Source: an uncultured Psychroflexus sp. (GTDB lineage: Bacteria; Bacteroidota; Bacteroidia; Flavobacteriales; Flavobacteriaceae). From it: a stretch of DNA of 53,363 nt. A model generated the notes under the pieces. That model was not told the origin of the DNA. It did not search any database and worked only from the letters and a program-made list of their open reading frames with translations. The DNA lies in the NCBI GenBank assembly GCA_913062845.1, contig CAJXVZ010000016.1:1-53363 (forward strand), given 5' to 3'. Of the stretch, positions 9,582-20,200 are shown piece by piece (within the stretch, counting starts at the first letter, position 1; each line of letters begins with the position of its first letter). The position numbers and the translations under genes are program-made.

Positions 9582-10205
9582 CTATAAGGTTTTAAAAACA
9601 TAGCCTTTTCTCAATAGAGCCTGAATAGCTTTAGGTAAAGCGTTTTTGATATGATCAAAAGCCTTTATATTGTCATGGCAAACAATGATGCTGCCTGCAG
9701 AAGCTTTCAGAAAATTATTATAAACAGTATCAGACTTTAATCCCGGGTCATAATCTTTGGTCAACACAGACCACATGATGATATTTTTTCCTGTATTTCT
9801 AACCGCTTTTGACTGATGCGGTTTAAGTTTACCATAAGGAGGTCTGAATAATGCTGTACTGACACCATACTGATTTAAAACCGCGTCTGTCTTTTTAATA
9901 TTGTCTATGTAGTTATCCGTATCGGTTTTCCAGCCACTGAGATGATTATAAGTATGGTTTCCTACCTGATGACCTTCGGCAATTAGTCGCTCAAAAATTT
10001 TTGAGTGCTTTATTATGTTCTCACCAACACAAAAAAATGTAGCTTTAATATTGAATTTTTTCAACAGATCCAGGATCCAGGGTGTAACCTCAGGGATTGG
10101 ACCATCATCGAATGTCAAAAATATCTCGTTGTCATCGTTTGGGATTTCCCAAACATATTTACCAAAATAGCTGGAGATAAAACGAGGTGTTTTTGAAGGT
10201 ATCAT
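9582..10205 (-). CDS. Polysaccharide deacetylase family protein (NodB domain)
   Basis: Predicted metal-dependent carbohydrate-esterase-4 deacetylase that removes N- or O-acetyl groups from a glycan. All five NodB motifs are present in 207 residues: TFDDGP (31-36, base D33 and metal ligand D34), the HTYNH metal site (H84, H88), RPPYG (121-125), the MWSVLTKDYDP segment (near 149) and IIVCHDN (near 173). It has no clear signal peptide or membrane anchor, so it may act in the cytoplasm or as part of a membrane complex. Its ATG overlaps the stop of the upstream DUF2723 gene (ATGA), implying translational coupling and perhaps a shared pathway. The glycan target is unknown. Confidence 0.88.
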   Translation of the reverse strand: MIPSKTPRFISSYFGKYVWEIPNDDNEIFLTFDDGPIPEVTPWILDLLKKFNIKATFFCVGENIIKHSKIFERLIAEGHQVGNHTYNHLSGWKTDTDNYIDNIKKTDAVLNQYGVSTALFRPPYGKLKPHQSKAVRNTGKNIIMWSVLTKDYDPGLKSDTVYNNFLKASAGSIIVCHDNIKAFDHIKNALPKAIQALLRKGYVFKTL

Positions 10206-13200
10206 TCATTACTTATTGTATCAGAATCAGCCGAATCCGAATCTTCTATGAATTGCTTGATCAAATCTTCTTCCGTAGGCTCTTCCTCTGCTTCACCATA
10301 ACTAAACAATTCTAAATAGGAATTGAATTTTTCAGCCTCAATCTGCATCATTTCATCATCCTGAACATAAAGCAACAGGTCTACCAAAGCCCTATACCTT
10401 TGAATTTCACTCGAAATTTCATCGACAAGATCACTCTGGTGCTCGTAGCTCAGGCTTCCAAAATACCTCAATTTTTCCTGATATTTTTCTGCTACTTTTT
10501 GCCATATCTCTCTGGCTTTTTCTTTTTTATCTATTTTATAATAGACCTCTATAATCGGATTGACCAAAGTGTAGTAACCAAAATGCTCAATTGGCATTTT
10601 TTCCATAGCAAGATCGAGCACTTCTTCGGCCTTCTGCTCTTTATTTTCTTTGACTAAAGAATCTGCCAGGCGTGCCATATTACTGCGGTAGGTTATGGAA
10701 TTCCTTTGAGTTTCAACGTCATAATAAATGCCGTCTTTACCACTGTTCATCCAATCCCACTTCATAACGATATCGTACATTTTTTCTGTATCAATTCGTC
10801 CCATATCCACATCCGTTTTTGGATTGAATGGTGTTTTGATAGGTACAAGTTTATAGCACACACCATCCAATTGCAGATAACTCTTCATCCATAAAAAATC
10901 AGCACTATCATAGCTTCCGCCTGTAAAATAAATTGGACGATTCCAATCTGTATTGGCTAAAACATCCAACATTAAGAGTCTGTGTTTATACAAAAACTGG
11001 CCCGGAATTTTTATAACGATCTCATCGACTATCTTATCGGCGTCTTTTTGAGATACAATGCCTGAATTGACAGCGTTTTGTTTATTAACAGGTATTCTTA
11101 CGTATTTGGTTGGAAAAGTATTCATCCATTGACCGCTTTGCATTTCGGCCTTGGTTCTTTTATCGTCACTCTTTATAAACTTTATCCAGGTATCTATGTC
11201 AAGTGTATCGGGAAAGCGATTATCTTCATTATAGATCACAGCTTCATTTGTACCATAACTATAGTTTTCGTGCTCGAGATAGGTTTTCAAGGGTTCGCTT
11301 TCGTAAGCTTTTACCCGCATCTGATCGATATACCAATCTGTGGCAAAAAGCTGGGTATTCACCACGCGAACATCGGTTCTGTAACCTAATATTTCCTGGG
11401 CATACCAGAGCGCAAAGGTATCATTGTCACCGATGGTAAATAAAATGGCATTTTCATCCACAGAATCCAGGTATTTCTTGGCCATGGTTAAAGCCGAATA
11501 ACGACCGGAGCGGTCATGGTCATCCCAGTTTTCACTGGCCATTAACACAGGTGCAGCCAACAGGCAAACTATACTGATCACAGGTACCAGAATTTTGGAA
11601 GTGAGCTTTTTCCTTAATCCCTCAAAAATACTGAAAACACCAAAACCAATCCACATACAGTAAACATAGAAAGATCCTACCAGTGCGTAGTCCCGTTCTC
11701 TGGGCTCAAACGGCCTCTCATTCAGATAGATCTTTAAAGCAATGCTGGTAAACAAAAAGAATACAAAAAGTACCCAAAACGACTTTATGTCCTTTTGTGA
11801 GTGAAATAACAAACCAATAAAACCAAGGATCAATGGTAGAAAATAATATTGATTTCTGGCTTTATTGTTTTTCATATCTGAAGTCAATTCGTCTTGATTA
11901 CCCAATCTGGCTTCATCGATAAATTTGAAACCGCTTATCCAATTACCATCCATGATATTATTTGTACCCTGGATATCATTTTGTCGACCGGCAAAGTTCC
12001 ACATAAAATAGCGCCAATACATATACATAAACTGATGTTCCAGCATGTATGAAAAGTTTGCGAGGGTTGAAGGTTTTTCAACATTCAGGTATGGAGAAAA
12101 ATCCTTAAGGAAAGAGATATAGCCATCAGCTCCTATCATTCCGTCATCAAAATCTCTTCTGAATTTATTGACAATCTGCGTCAATTCTTCACTTCCCTGG
12201 TATTCCTCTTTAACAGTGAATTCTATAGGACCGGTATAAGCCAAGTAATTTTCAGCATGTTCAAAACTCCACATTCTGGGAAGAAATGTCTCATGAGCAG
12301 AATTTGGGTTTTGTTTGGCATTTTTGTAATCATTTACAATGACATACTTACCAGCCTCTTCGTCTCTTTCATATTTTGGTTCTTCGTCAGAATACGGATT
12401 TTCAGGATCTAATCCGGAGAATATATCTGTAAACTGAGGACCGTAAAATAATTTCACTTCAGGATACTGGTCACGGTTGTAGTAGGCCAAAAGAGCCTGG
12501 GCACTGCTTGGATTATTTTCATTAATGGTAGTTCCCGCATTTGCGCGAATAGGCAGCATGATCCAGCTGGAAAATCCTATAAAAATAAATAAGATACAAA
12601 GTACTACGGAATTGATGACCGGATAATTTTTTCGACGGGTATACTTTAGTAAGAAAACAAACAGAGCGATGAGTACCAGTCCGGCTATCACAGTTCCTGA
12701 ATGGAATGGCAATCCAAGGCTATTGATGAAAAATATTTCTGATTTGGCAAAAAAGGTTAATGTATAAGGCAATAAAAATTTAAAAATAAACATCAAAACA
12801 CCTATGATAAGTAAACTTGATATCACGAAATTTTTTAAGGTTATGTTTTTTGTGTTTTTAAAATAGTACATGTAACCAATGGCCGGTATGGTCAACAGAC
12901 CCATAAAGTGTACACCAAAAGACAACCCAACAATAAAGCTTATGAGTATAAGCCATCGATTCCCTCTCGGTTTGTGCATGTCTCTTTCCCATAAGAGTCC
13001 GACGTAAAACATAATAGACATGATACATGAGGCCATGGCGTAGACTTCAGCTTCTACGGCATTAAACCAGAAACTATCTGAAAATGTCAAACTTAAACCT
13101 CCGATCATTGCCGACATCAAGACCATGATTTGTCGCCCAACTGATCCATTCTCAAGATCAGGATAGATCTTTTTAAATAACAAGACAACACTCCAGAACA

Positions 13201-13483
13201 TGAATAAAACGGCAAAAGCGGCAGAAATGCCTGACATGACATTAACCATAAATGCGATTTGAGAAGGCTCCGGAGCAAATATGGAAAAAACAGCGCCCAG
13301 CATCTGGTATAAAGGTGCACCCGGTGGATGACCAACCTGAAGCTTTGACGATGTCGCTATATACTCACCTGCATCCCAAAAACTCAAGGTGGGCTCGGCT
13401 GTCATTATGTAGGTCACTAATGCTATTGTGAATGTAAACCAAGCTAAAATCTTGTTCCAGAAAGAAAAGTTGAATTTAGTCAT
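10202..13483 (-). CDS. DUF2723 family membrane protein, putative protein O-mannosyltransferase
   Basis: A 1093-residue protein with a GT-C-like layout. About a dozen membrane helices fill the first 680 residues. The first periplasmic loop, after TAEPTLSFWDAGEY, has the acidic residues expected of a GT-C active site, and VGHPPGAPLY follows. A soluble helical, TPR-like region fills about 960-1060 and the tail is acidic. The DUF2723 family includes eukaryotic TMEM260, reported as a protein O-mannosyltransferase, and Bacteroidetes attach O-mannose glycans at D-S/T motifs; a similar role here is inference. The ATG before TKFNFSF is preferred over an upstream TTG. A NodB deacetylase overlaps its stop by 4 bases. 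Confidence 0.85.
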   Translation of the reverse strand: MTKFNFSFWNKILAWFTFTIALVTYIMTAEPTLSFWDAGEYIATSSKLQVGHPPGAPLYQMLGAVFSIFAPEPSQIAFMVNVMSGISAAFAVLFMFWSVVLLFKKIYPDLENGSVGRQIMVLMSAMIGGLSLTFSDSFWFNAVEAEVYAMASCIMSIMFYVGLLWERDMHKPRGNRWLILISFIVGLSFGVHFMGLLTIPAIGYMYYFKNTKNITLKNFVISSLLIIGVLMFIFKFLLPYTLTFFAKSEIFFINSLGLPFHSGTVIAGLVLIALFVFLLKYTRRKNYPVINSVVLCILFIFIGFSSWIMLPIRANAGTTINENNPSSAQALLAYYNRDQYPEVKLFYGPQFTDIFSGLDPENPYSDEEPKYERDEEAGKYVIVNDYKNAKQNPNSAHETFLPRMWSFEHAENYLAYTGPIEFTVKEEYQGSEELTQIVNKFRRDFDDGMIGADGYISFLKDFSPYLNVEKPSTLANFSYMLEHQFMYMYWRYFMWNFAGRQNDIQGTNNIMDGNWISGFKFIDEARLGNQDELTSDMKNNKARNQYYFLPLILGFIGLLFHSQKDIKSFWVLFVFFLFTSIALKIYLNERPFEPRERDYALVGSFYVYCMWIGFGVFSIFEGLRKKLTSKILVPVISIVCLLAAPVLMASENWDDHDRSGRYSALTMAKKYLDSVDENAILFTIGDNDTFALWYAQEILGYRTDVRVVNTQLFATDWYIDQMRVKAYESEPLKTYLEHENYSYGTNEAVIYNEDNRFPDTLDIDTWIKFIKSDDKRTKAEMQSGQWMNTFPTKYVRIPVNKQNAVNSGIVSQKDADKIVDEIVIKIPGQFLYKHRLLMLDVLANTDWNRPIYFTGGSYDSADFLWMKSYLQLDGVCYKLVPIKTPFNPKTDVDMGRIDTEKMYDIVMKWDWMNSGKDGIYYDVETQRNSITYRSNMARLADSLVKENKEQKAEEVLDLAMEKMPIEHFGYYTLVNPIIEVYYKIDKKEKAREIWQKVAEKYQEKLRYFGSLSYEHQSDLVDEISSEIQRYRALVDLLLYVQDDEMMQIEAEKFNSYLELFSYGEAEEEPTEEDLIKQFIEDSDSADSDTISNE

Positions 13484-13544
13484 ATAAATCAATCAATTGA
13501 ATATAAATATATTGTTTTCATCTTTTTGTTTACGCAAAAAAGTT

Positions 13545-13552
13545 CAAATATA
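13545..13552 (-). promoter_or_regulatory. -7 element (TATATTTG on the minus strand) of the DUF2723 gene
   Basis: The plus strand reads CAAATATA, which is TATATTTG on the minus strand and a full TAnnTTTG match 61 bases before the DUF2723 ATG. No clear -33 partner is visible. It lies in the 224-base gap shared with the M16 operon. Confidence 0.42.
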
Positions 13553-13707
13553 AAGTTTAATAACATAAAATGAACTGATTTATTGAAATGGCTATATTGA
13601 AATTTTAGGTATTCAAATCATATTATATGACTTTAAGAATTTTTAACAATCAAAAATGTAACAATATTGTATGTTTACGTACGTATACACAAACTTAAAA
13701 ACAAACA

Positions 13708-15039
13708 ATGATGATTAAAAAAAGTATCTTTTTACTTTTTCTCAGCTTTTGCGTAACGGCATTTGCTCAAAAAGTAGAATTTGAAGAATTTGACCTGGAA
13801 AATGGTCTGCATGTTATCATGCATCAGGACAATTCTGCTCCTGTTGTCGTAACATCTGTAATGTACAATGTAGGCGGCAAGGATCTTGGTGGCACAGAAG
13901 AGAATGGCTACCGAACAGGATTTGCCCATTTTTTTGAACACCTTCTTTTTGAAGGCTCCGAAAATATAGACCGGGGAGAATTTATGAAAATCATACCTGC
14001 AAACGGAGGTAGATTTAACGCCAACACTTCACAGGACAGAACTTACTACTATGAGGTGTTCCCGTCAAACAAACTTGAATTGGGTTTATGGTTAGAATCA
14101 GAAAGAATGTTACACCCCGTGATAGACCAGGTTGGTGTAGATACGCAAAATGAAGTTGTAAAAGAGGAAAAAAGACAACGTTATGATGCGCCTTACGGAA
14201 AGCTTTTGGAAGTTATCGGAGAAAATTTATACGATAAACACCCTTACAAGTATCCAAACATTGGTTACATGGAAGATTTGGATGCTTCAACCCTGGAAGA
14301 ATTTTACGCTTATTTCGACAAATGGTACACACCAAACAATGCGGTACTTATTGTTGCCGGAGATATTGAATATGATGAAACTAAGGAATTGATTACAAAA
14401 TACTTTAGCGAAGTTAAGGAAAGACCTAAGCCTGAAAGAAACTTCCCGGAAGAAGAGCCAATTACAGAAACAAAAAAAGTAACAGCTTACGATGATAAAA
14501 TTCAGATTCCTGCCGTAATTGCTGCATATCGTTTACCTGGACAATCTTCCAGAGAAGCTTTTGTTCTGGATATGATATCGACATACTTAAGTGGCGGAAA
14601 AAGTTCCGTACTTTACAAGAAAATTGTAGACGAGCAAAAACAGGCACTATCAGTTTCTGCTATCAATTTAAAACAAGTGGATTATAACATCTTTGCGATT
14701 TTTGCATTACCACAGGGTGATGTAGAACTTGAAACACTTTTGGCTGAAGTAGATGAAGAAATAGCCAAAATGCAAAATGAATTAATCTCAGAGCGCGATT
14801 ATGAAAAGTTACTCAACAAATTTGAAAGCAGATTTGTAAGCTCCAATTCCAGCGTAGAAGGTATTGCAAGTTCACTTGCTACATACTATATGTTGTATGG
14901 AGACGTAGACCTCATCAACACACAATTAGATCTTTACAATTCTATCACTAGAGAAGAAATAAGAGAAGTTGCTAAAAAATATTTAAGTCCTAATCAACGT
15001 GTAGAAATAAAATATCTACCTCAAAATGAAGCGAATTAA
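13708..15039 (+). CDS. M16 family zinc peptidase, catalytic subunit
   Basis: Predicted periplasmic insulinase-like metallopeptidase. Residues 1-20 are a signal peptide cut before QKVEFEE. The inverted zinc motif HFFEH (H74, E77, H78) sits in GFAHFFEHLLFEGS, and the downstream acidic ligand lies in NEVVKEEKRQRYD. At 443 residues it is a one-halfcore M16 protein, which works with a second subunit; the next gene supplies it. Two ATGs lie in a row, so the start could be one codon later. Upstream, TATGTTTA at 13670-13677 is a one-mismatch -7 element near a TACGTACGTA palindrome. The substrate is unknown. Confidence 0.93.
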   Translation: MMIKKSIFLLFLSFCVTAFAQKVEFEEFDLENGLHVIMHQDNSAPVVVTSVMYNVGGKDLGGTEENGYRTGFAHFFEHLLFEGSENIDRGEFMKIIPANGGRFNANTSQDRTYYYEVFPSNKLELGLWLESERMLHPVIDQVGVDTQNEVVKEEKRQRYDAPYGKLLEVIGENLYDKHPYKYPNIGYMEDLDASTLEEFYAYFDKWYTPNNAVLIVAGDIEYDETKELITKYFSEVKERPKPERNFPEEEPITETKKVTAYDDKIQIPAVIAAYRLPGQSSREAFVLDMISTYLSGGKSSVLYKKIVDEQKQALSVSAINLKQVDYNIFAIFALPQGDVELETLLAEVDEEIAKMQNELISERDYEKLLNKFESRFVSSNSSVEGIASSLATYYMLYGDVDLINTQLDLYNSITREEIREVAKKYLSPNQRVEIKYLPQNEAN

Positions 15040-15040
15040 T

Positions 15041-17107
15041 ATGAAAATTTCAAAATTTAACCTCGTTATACTCATAAGTGCTATTCTCCTTAGTATAGGT
15101 GCAAAAGCGCAGATAGACAGGTCAGAGATGCCTGCACCTGGTCCAGAACCCAAGATCAATCTGGAAAAACCAAAGGAGTTTGAACTCAAGAACGGCATAA
15201 AAGTTCTTGTGGTGGAAAACAATAAGCTTCCAAGGGTTTCCTACCAGTTGTCAATAGACAACAAACCATATGTCGCCGGAGATAAGGCCGGTGTCGGAAG
15301 CATGTTATCATCTATGCTGGGTAACGGTACAACATCTATCTCAAAAGATGATTTTAATGAAGAAGTAGATTATCTTGGAGCAAGCATGAGCTTCGGTTCC
15401 AGTGGAGGTTTTGCAAGTGGACTTGTAAAATATTCAGATCGAATAGTAGAGCTTATGGCAGATGCCGCAATAAACCCATTGTTTACCGAAGAAGAATTTC
15501 AGAAAGAAAAAGACAAATTCTTAGAAGGTTTAAAAGCTGATGAAAAAAACCTGGATGCTATTTCAGGAAGAGTTGTCAGTGCTTTAGCTTATGGTAAAGA
15601 CCATGCCTACGGTGAATTTGTTACTGAAGAAACTGTAAACAATATTACACTTGAAGATGTAAAAGATCTTTACAAAAAAAGGTACGCACCAAACAATGCT
15701 TATATCGTGGTTGTTGGTGACATAAAGGCCAAAGATGTAAAAAAACAACTTAAGAAATACTTTGGCAAGTGGGAAAAGCAGGATTTACCCGAATTAGCGC
15801 CACCATCGCTTACTGATAATGTAGAGTCTACACAAATCAATTTTGTAGATTTACCTACAGCTACACAGTCTGACATTACGGTAACCAACAATGTAAGTCT
15901 AAAGCAAAATGATCCAAATTACTTCGCCGCACTTATGGCCAACAACATTTTAGGTGGTGGCGGTGAAGGCTACCTGTTCAAGAATTTAAGAGAAGATAAG
16001 GGTTATACTTATGGTGCTTATTCAAGCTTAGGTTCAAACCGTTATGGTGTTTCACGTTTTAATGCCAGTGCAAAAGTAAGAAATGCTGTTGCAGATAGTG
16101 CTGTTGTGGAATTTATCAAAGAAATAAAGAGAATTCGTACTGAACCTGTAGACGAAAAAACACTTGAAAATGCAAAAGCCAAATATGTTGGGAATTTTGT
16201 AATGGCTCTTGAACGTCCACAGACTATTGCAAACTATGCCCTGAATATTAAAAGAAATAACCTACCTGATGATTTTTACACAAATTATCTTGAAAGCATC
16301 AATAACGTAAGCGTTGAAGATGTTCAAAGGGTTGCTAAAGAATACTTTAAGATAGATAATGCAAGAATCGTAATCGTTGGTAAAGCCAGTGAAGTCCTTG
16401 ACGGTCTTGAAAGACTGGAATTACCTATCAAGTATTTTGACAAGTATGCAAATCCAACAGAAAAGCCTGAAATTAACAAACCTATTCCTGAAGGTGTAAC
16501 TGTTGAGACTATTTTTAACGATTACATTGAAGCCATAGGCGGTGAAGAAAATGTAAAAGAAATAGAAAATGCTGTAATGAAAGGAAAAATGTCAGCAATG
16601 GGACAGTCTCTTGATGTTGAAATGGTAATGTCTCAAAACAACAAATCCTTTATGCAAATCTCCATGCCTGGCATGACGATCATGAAGTCTGCTTTTGACG
16701 GTGAAAAAGGTTATCAGGAAATGCAGGGTCAAAGAAGAGACATGGCAGAAGAAGAAGTCAAAAATGCACAAATGACTGAATATCTTTTCCCTGAACTTAT
16801 GGATGGCAGCAATTTTAAACTGTTAGGTATAGAATCTACTGATGAAGGTGATGCCTATGTGATTCAGATTACTGAAAATGAAAAATCATTTTACAGTGTT
16901 GAGACTGGTCTGAAGTTAAAAGAAGTAACCACTGTTGAGCAAATGGGACAAACCATGGAGTCTACAATACAATACGGAGATTACAAAGTAGTTGACGGTG
17001 TATTAATGCCTTATAAACTGACTCAGCAAATGGGGCCACAAAACTTTGAAATTTCGATTAATGAAATTATGGTAAACCAGGATATACCAGCTTCTAAATT
17101 TCAGTAA
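15041..17107 (+). CDS. M16 family protein, non-catalytic subunit with C-terminal LolA-like domain
   Basis: Partner of the preceding peptidase. A signal peptide ends ...IGAKAQ. Two M16 folds cover about residues 30-460. The HxxEH motif is missing (GVGSMLSSMLGNGT stands there), but the R/Y substrate-binding loop of partner subunits is present (NLREDKGYTYGAY). The last 200 residues are an addition starting DYIEAIGGEENVKEIENA, which resembles LolA-like/outer-membrane-lipoprotein-sorting beta domains of Bacteroidetes. The ATG one base after the previous stop is preferred; one 15 bases earlier would overlap the upstream gene. Co-translation suggests a periplasmic heterodimer. A strong terminator follows. 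Confidence 0.88.
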   Translation: MKISKFNLVILISAILLSIGAKAQIDRSEMPAPGPEPKINLEKPKEFELKNGIKVLVVENNKLPRVSYQLSIDNKPYVAGDKAGVGSMLSSMLGNGTTSISKDDFNEEVDYLGASMSFGSSGGFASGLVKYSDRIVELMADAAINPLFTEEEFQKEKDKFLEGLKADEKNLDAISGRVVSALAYGKDHAYGEFVTEETVNNITLEDVKDLYKKRYAPNNAYIVVVGDIKAKDVKKQLKKYFGKWEKQDLPELAPPSLTDNVESTQINFVDLPTATQSDITVTNNVSLKQNDPNYFAALMANNILGGGGEGYLFKNLREDKGYTYGAYSSLGSNRYGVSRFNASAKVRNAVADSAVVEFIKEIKRIRTEPVDEKTLENAKAKYVGNFVMALERPQTIANYALNIKRNNLPDDFYTNYLESINNVSVEDVQRVAKEYFKIDNARIVIVGKASEVLDGLERLELPIKYFDKYANPTEKPEINKPIPEGVTVETIFNDYIEAIGGEENVKEIENAVMKGKMSAMGQSLDVEMVMSQNNKSFMQISMPGMTIMKSAFDGEKGYQEMQGQRRDMAEEEVKNAQMTEYLFPELMDGSNFKLLGIESTDEGDAYVIQITENEKSFYSVETGLKLKEVTTVEQMGQTMESTIQYGDYKVVDGVLMPYKLTQQMGPQNFEISINEIMVNQDIPASKFQ

Positions 17108-17130
17108 AAGTTTATAACACTTAAACCTAA

Positions 17131-17157
17131 AACCGCTCCATTGGAGCGGTTTTTTTA
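17131..17157 (+). terminator. Rho-independent terminator after the M16 pair
   Basis: A perfect 9-base-pair stem (AACCGCTCC / GGAGCGGTT) with a 3-base loop, followed by a run of T. It lies 24 bases after the M16 stop and before the next start, so the large gene downstream needs its own promoter. Confidence 0.93.
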
Positions 17158-17221
17158 TGTAATACCTACAAATTCAATTCCTGAAGGTAAAATATATCCA
17201 AATTCTTTTAGTTTTACCATT

Positions 17222-20200
17222 ATGCAAAAAGCCTTGGTGATTTTTGGAATACTCTGCCTGTCCGCAGCTTCTGCCCAGCAGTCTGTGATAAAAACCTTTA
17301 GGGTAACAGACAGTATTCAAATAGACACTACAAGCATAAGTCCTTTCGACTTTAAGGTTTTGGATTTACAAAATCAACCTGTTGACAGCAGCTGGTACGA
17401 GGTAAGTTTTAGAAAAGCATTGCTATATCCTAAGACACTGCTTAAAGAAAATCACGACAAAATTCGAATTGAATATTATCAACTTCCAGCAGTACTTACA
17501 CAAAATTATAGCCTGCTCGACCCAAAAATTATAGTTAGCGAAAACCGAAACAGAGACAGTTATTTTGACTTAATAAATACCAGAAAGAAAACTATTGAAA
17601 CACCTTTTGAAGGTTTAAATACCAGCGGTAATATCTCCAGAGCTGTTGTAATTGGCAACAATCAAAACACCGTAACCCAATCTGAACTCGACCTGCAGAT
17701 TTCAGGTGATATATCTCCAAATGTAAGTTTACGGGCATCTATTCAGGATGCCAATATTCCACGACAAAATAATGGGTTTTCACAGCGTCTTGATGAGTTT
17801 GATCAGATATTTATCGAAATTAATGGTCCAAAGTGGAATATCAGGGCCGGAGATATAGACCTGGTTGAGAATAATTCCTTTTTTGGAGCTTTTACAAAGC
17901 GGGTACAGGGACTTCAACTTGCTGTAAACCTTGAGAATGATGACAGGAAAACCAACTTTGGCATTGCCGGGGCATTGGTCAGAGGTGTATTTGCAAGAAC
18001 AGAAATCAATGCTCAGGAAGGTAATCAGGGACCATATAAAATAAGAGGCCCAAATGGTGAATTGTTTGTCCTGATAGTTTCTGGTAGTGAAGCTGTTTTT
18101 GTAAATGGTAGAAGATTGAAACGCGGTGAGAATTTTGATTACGTCATCAATTACAACGCCGGCGAGCTCATATTTAATCCAACATTTCCTATTACGTCAG
18201 AAATGCGAATAATTGTTGAATACCAGTACACTGAACAAAACTTTACCAGATTTGTTGCACAGGCCAAAAGCAGTCATGAAGCAAAAAACTGGGGAATTAG
18301 AGGCATGTATTATAACGAGACTGATCTAAAAAACCAACCTTTGCAACAAAGCTTGAACGCAGAACAAGTAGAAGCCTTATCAAATGCCGGCGATGATGAG
18401 GACCAAATGTTCGTGCCCAGTGCGATTGAAGCCGAATTTTCTGAAAACCGAATTCTGTATAAGAAAGAAAATATAAACGGTGTTGAAGCTTTTGTATTTT
18501 CAAACAATCCTGAGGATGAACTCTTTGCCGTTAACTTTACTCAAGTCGGACAAAATCAGGGAAACTATATCCTGGTAAATTCTACGACGATAAGTAATAT
18601 TTTTGAATACGTTGAACCTGTAAATGGTGTACCACAAGGTGATTTTGAACCCATTCGCCAACTCATCGCGCCTCAAAAACTTCAATTGGCAACTGTAAAT
18701 GGTTTTTATAAGATTTCAAAAAAAACTAAGGTTGACTACGAAATTGCACTCAGCCAGAATGACAGAAATTTATTTTCTGAGCTCGATGATGATAATAATA
18801 ATGGTCTAGCCGGAAGGTTAAATATGAACCAAAATATTTTAAAAAAAGAGGATAAAAATCTAGATATTGGTTTGGACATAAACTACATAGACAGCAATTT
18901 CACTCCTATACAACGTCTGTTCAACGTAGAGTTTACCAGAGACTGGAACCTAGACAGCCGCTCTGGCTTTCAACCACAAAGCAATCAATTGCTTACAGAT
19001 GCTTATGCTAATTTCAGGCTCAAAGATAACATTTTTTCAACTTACCGTTTTCAAAGATTGGAATTTTCAGAAGCCTATCTGGGTAATAAGCATTTCTTTC
19101 AATCTTCGGTAAATAAAAATGGTTTTCAATTGAATCTGAATTCAAGTTTTCTGAATTCAGATTCAGAGCTGTTTCAGTCAGAATTTCTCAGACTTAACGC
19201 TCAATCCACATATAGTCTGAAAAAGTACTGGATTGGGGCAAAAATAGATCTGGAAGACAATCAGGAAAAAAATAAACAAACCGATAGTCTTACACTACTC
19301 TCCCAGCGTTTTACAGATTATGAAACTTATGTTGGCGTTGGAGATAGTGTAAAAGTTTTTGCCCAACTGGGTTACAGGTACAGACAGACCGACAGTATCA
19401 ATATGGGAAGACTAGAAAGAGCTTCAACCTCAAACGATATTTACATCAAGTCCAGGCTTATCCAAAAAAAGACTTCTCAACTGAATGTCTTTGCAAATTA
19501 CAGAAGGATAAATTTCTCAGATGAGAATAAAAATGACCAAAACATCTTAAATGCAAGATTACAATACAATCAATATTTTTTTAAACAGAAGCTTAACCTG
19601 AGAACGACCTACGAAACCAATAGCGGTACTGTAGCCCGACAGGATTTCACATTTGTACAGGTAGAACCCGGTCAAGGCCAATATACATGGATAGATTACA
19701 ACAATGACGGTGTTCAGGATCTTAATGAATTTGAATTGGCACAATTTCAGGATCAGGCGGAATATGTTAGGATTCTTTTGCCTAATCAGGTCTTTGTAGG
19801 CATTAATCAAAATCGTTTTTCTGAACAATTAATTTTAAACCTTTCCTCCTGGCAAAACGAAAATGGACTTAAAAAAATATTATCACACTTTTATAACCAA
19901 AGTGCTTATAGTGTAGACCGAAAAATCGCAAGAAACGGACAGGATTTTAATATCAATCCTTTTAGCTCCGGTAATTCTGAAGAATTGGCACTAATTTCAA
20001 ATTTCAGAAATACGCTTTTCTTCAATCGTGGAAAGCAATTCTTTACCAATACTTATACCTTTATTTCAAATGCAAATAAAAATTTACTTAGCACCGGACT
20101 TCAGGAAAATATCATAAAAAGCCATCAGTGGGAATTCTTACATAAAATTAAAGAAAACTGGCTTATAAACGCCAATGCCATTTATGGTGAAAATGAAAGC

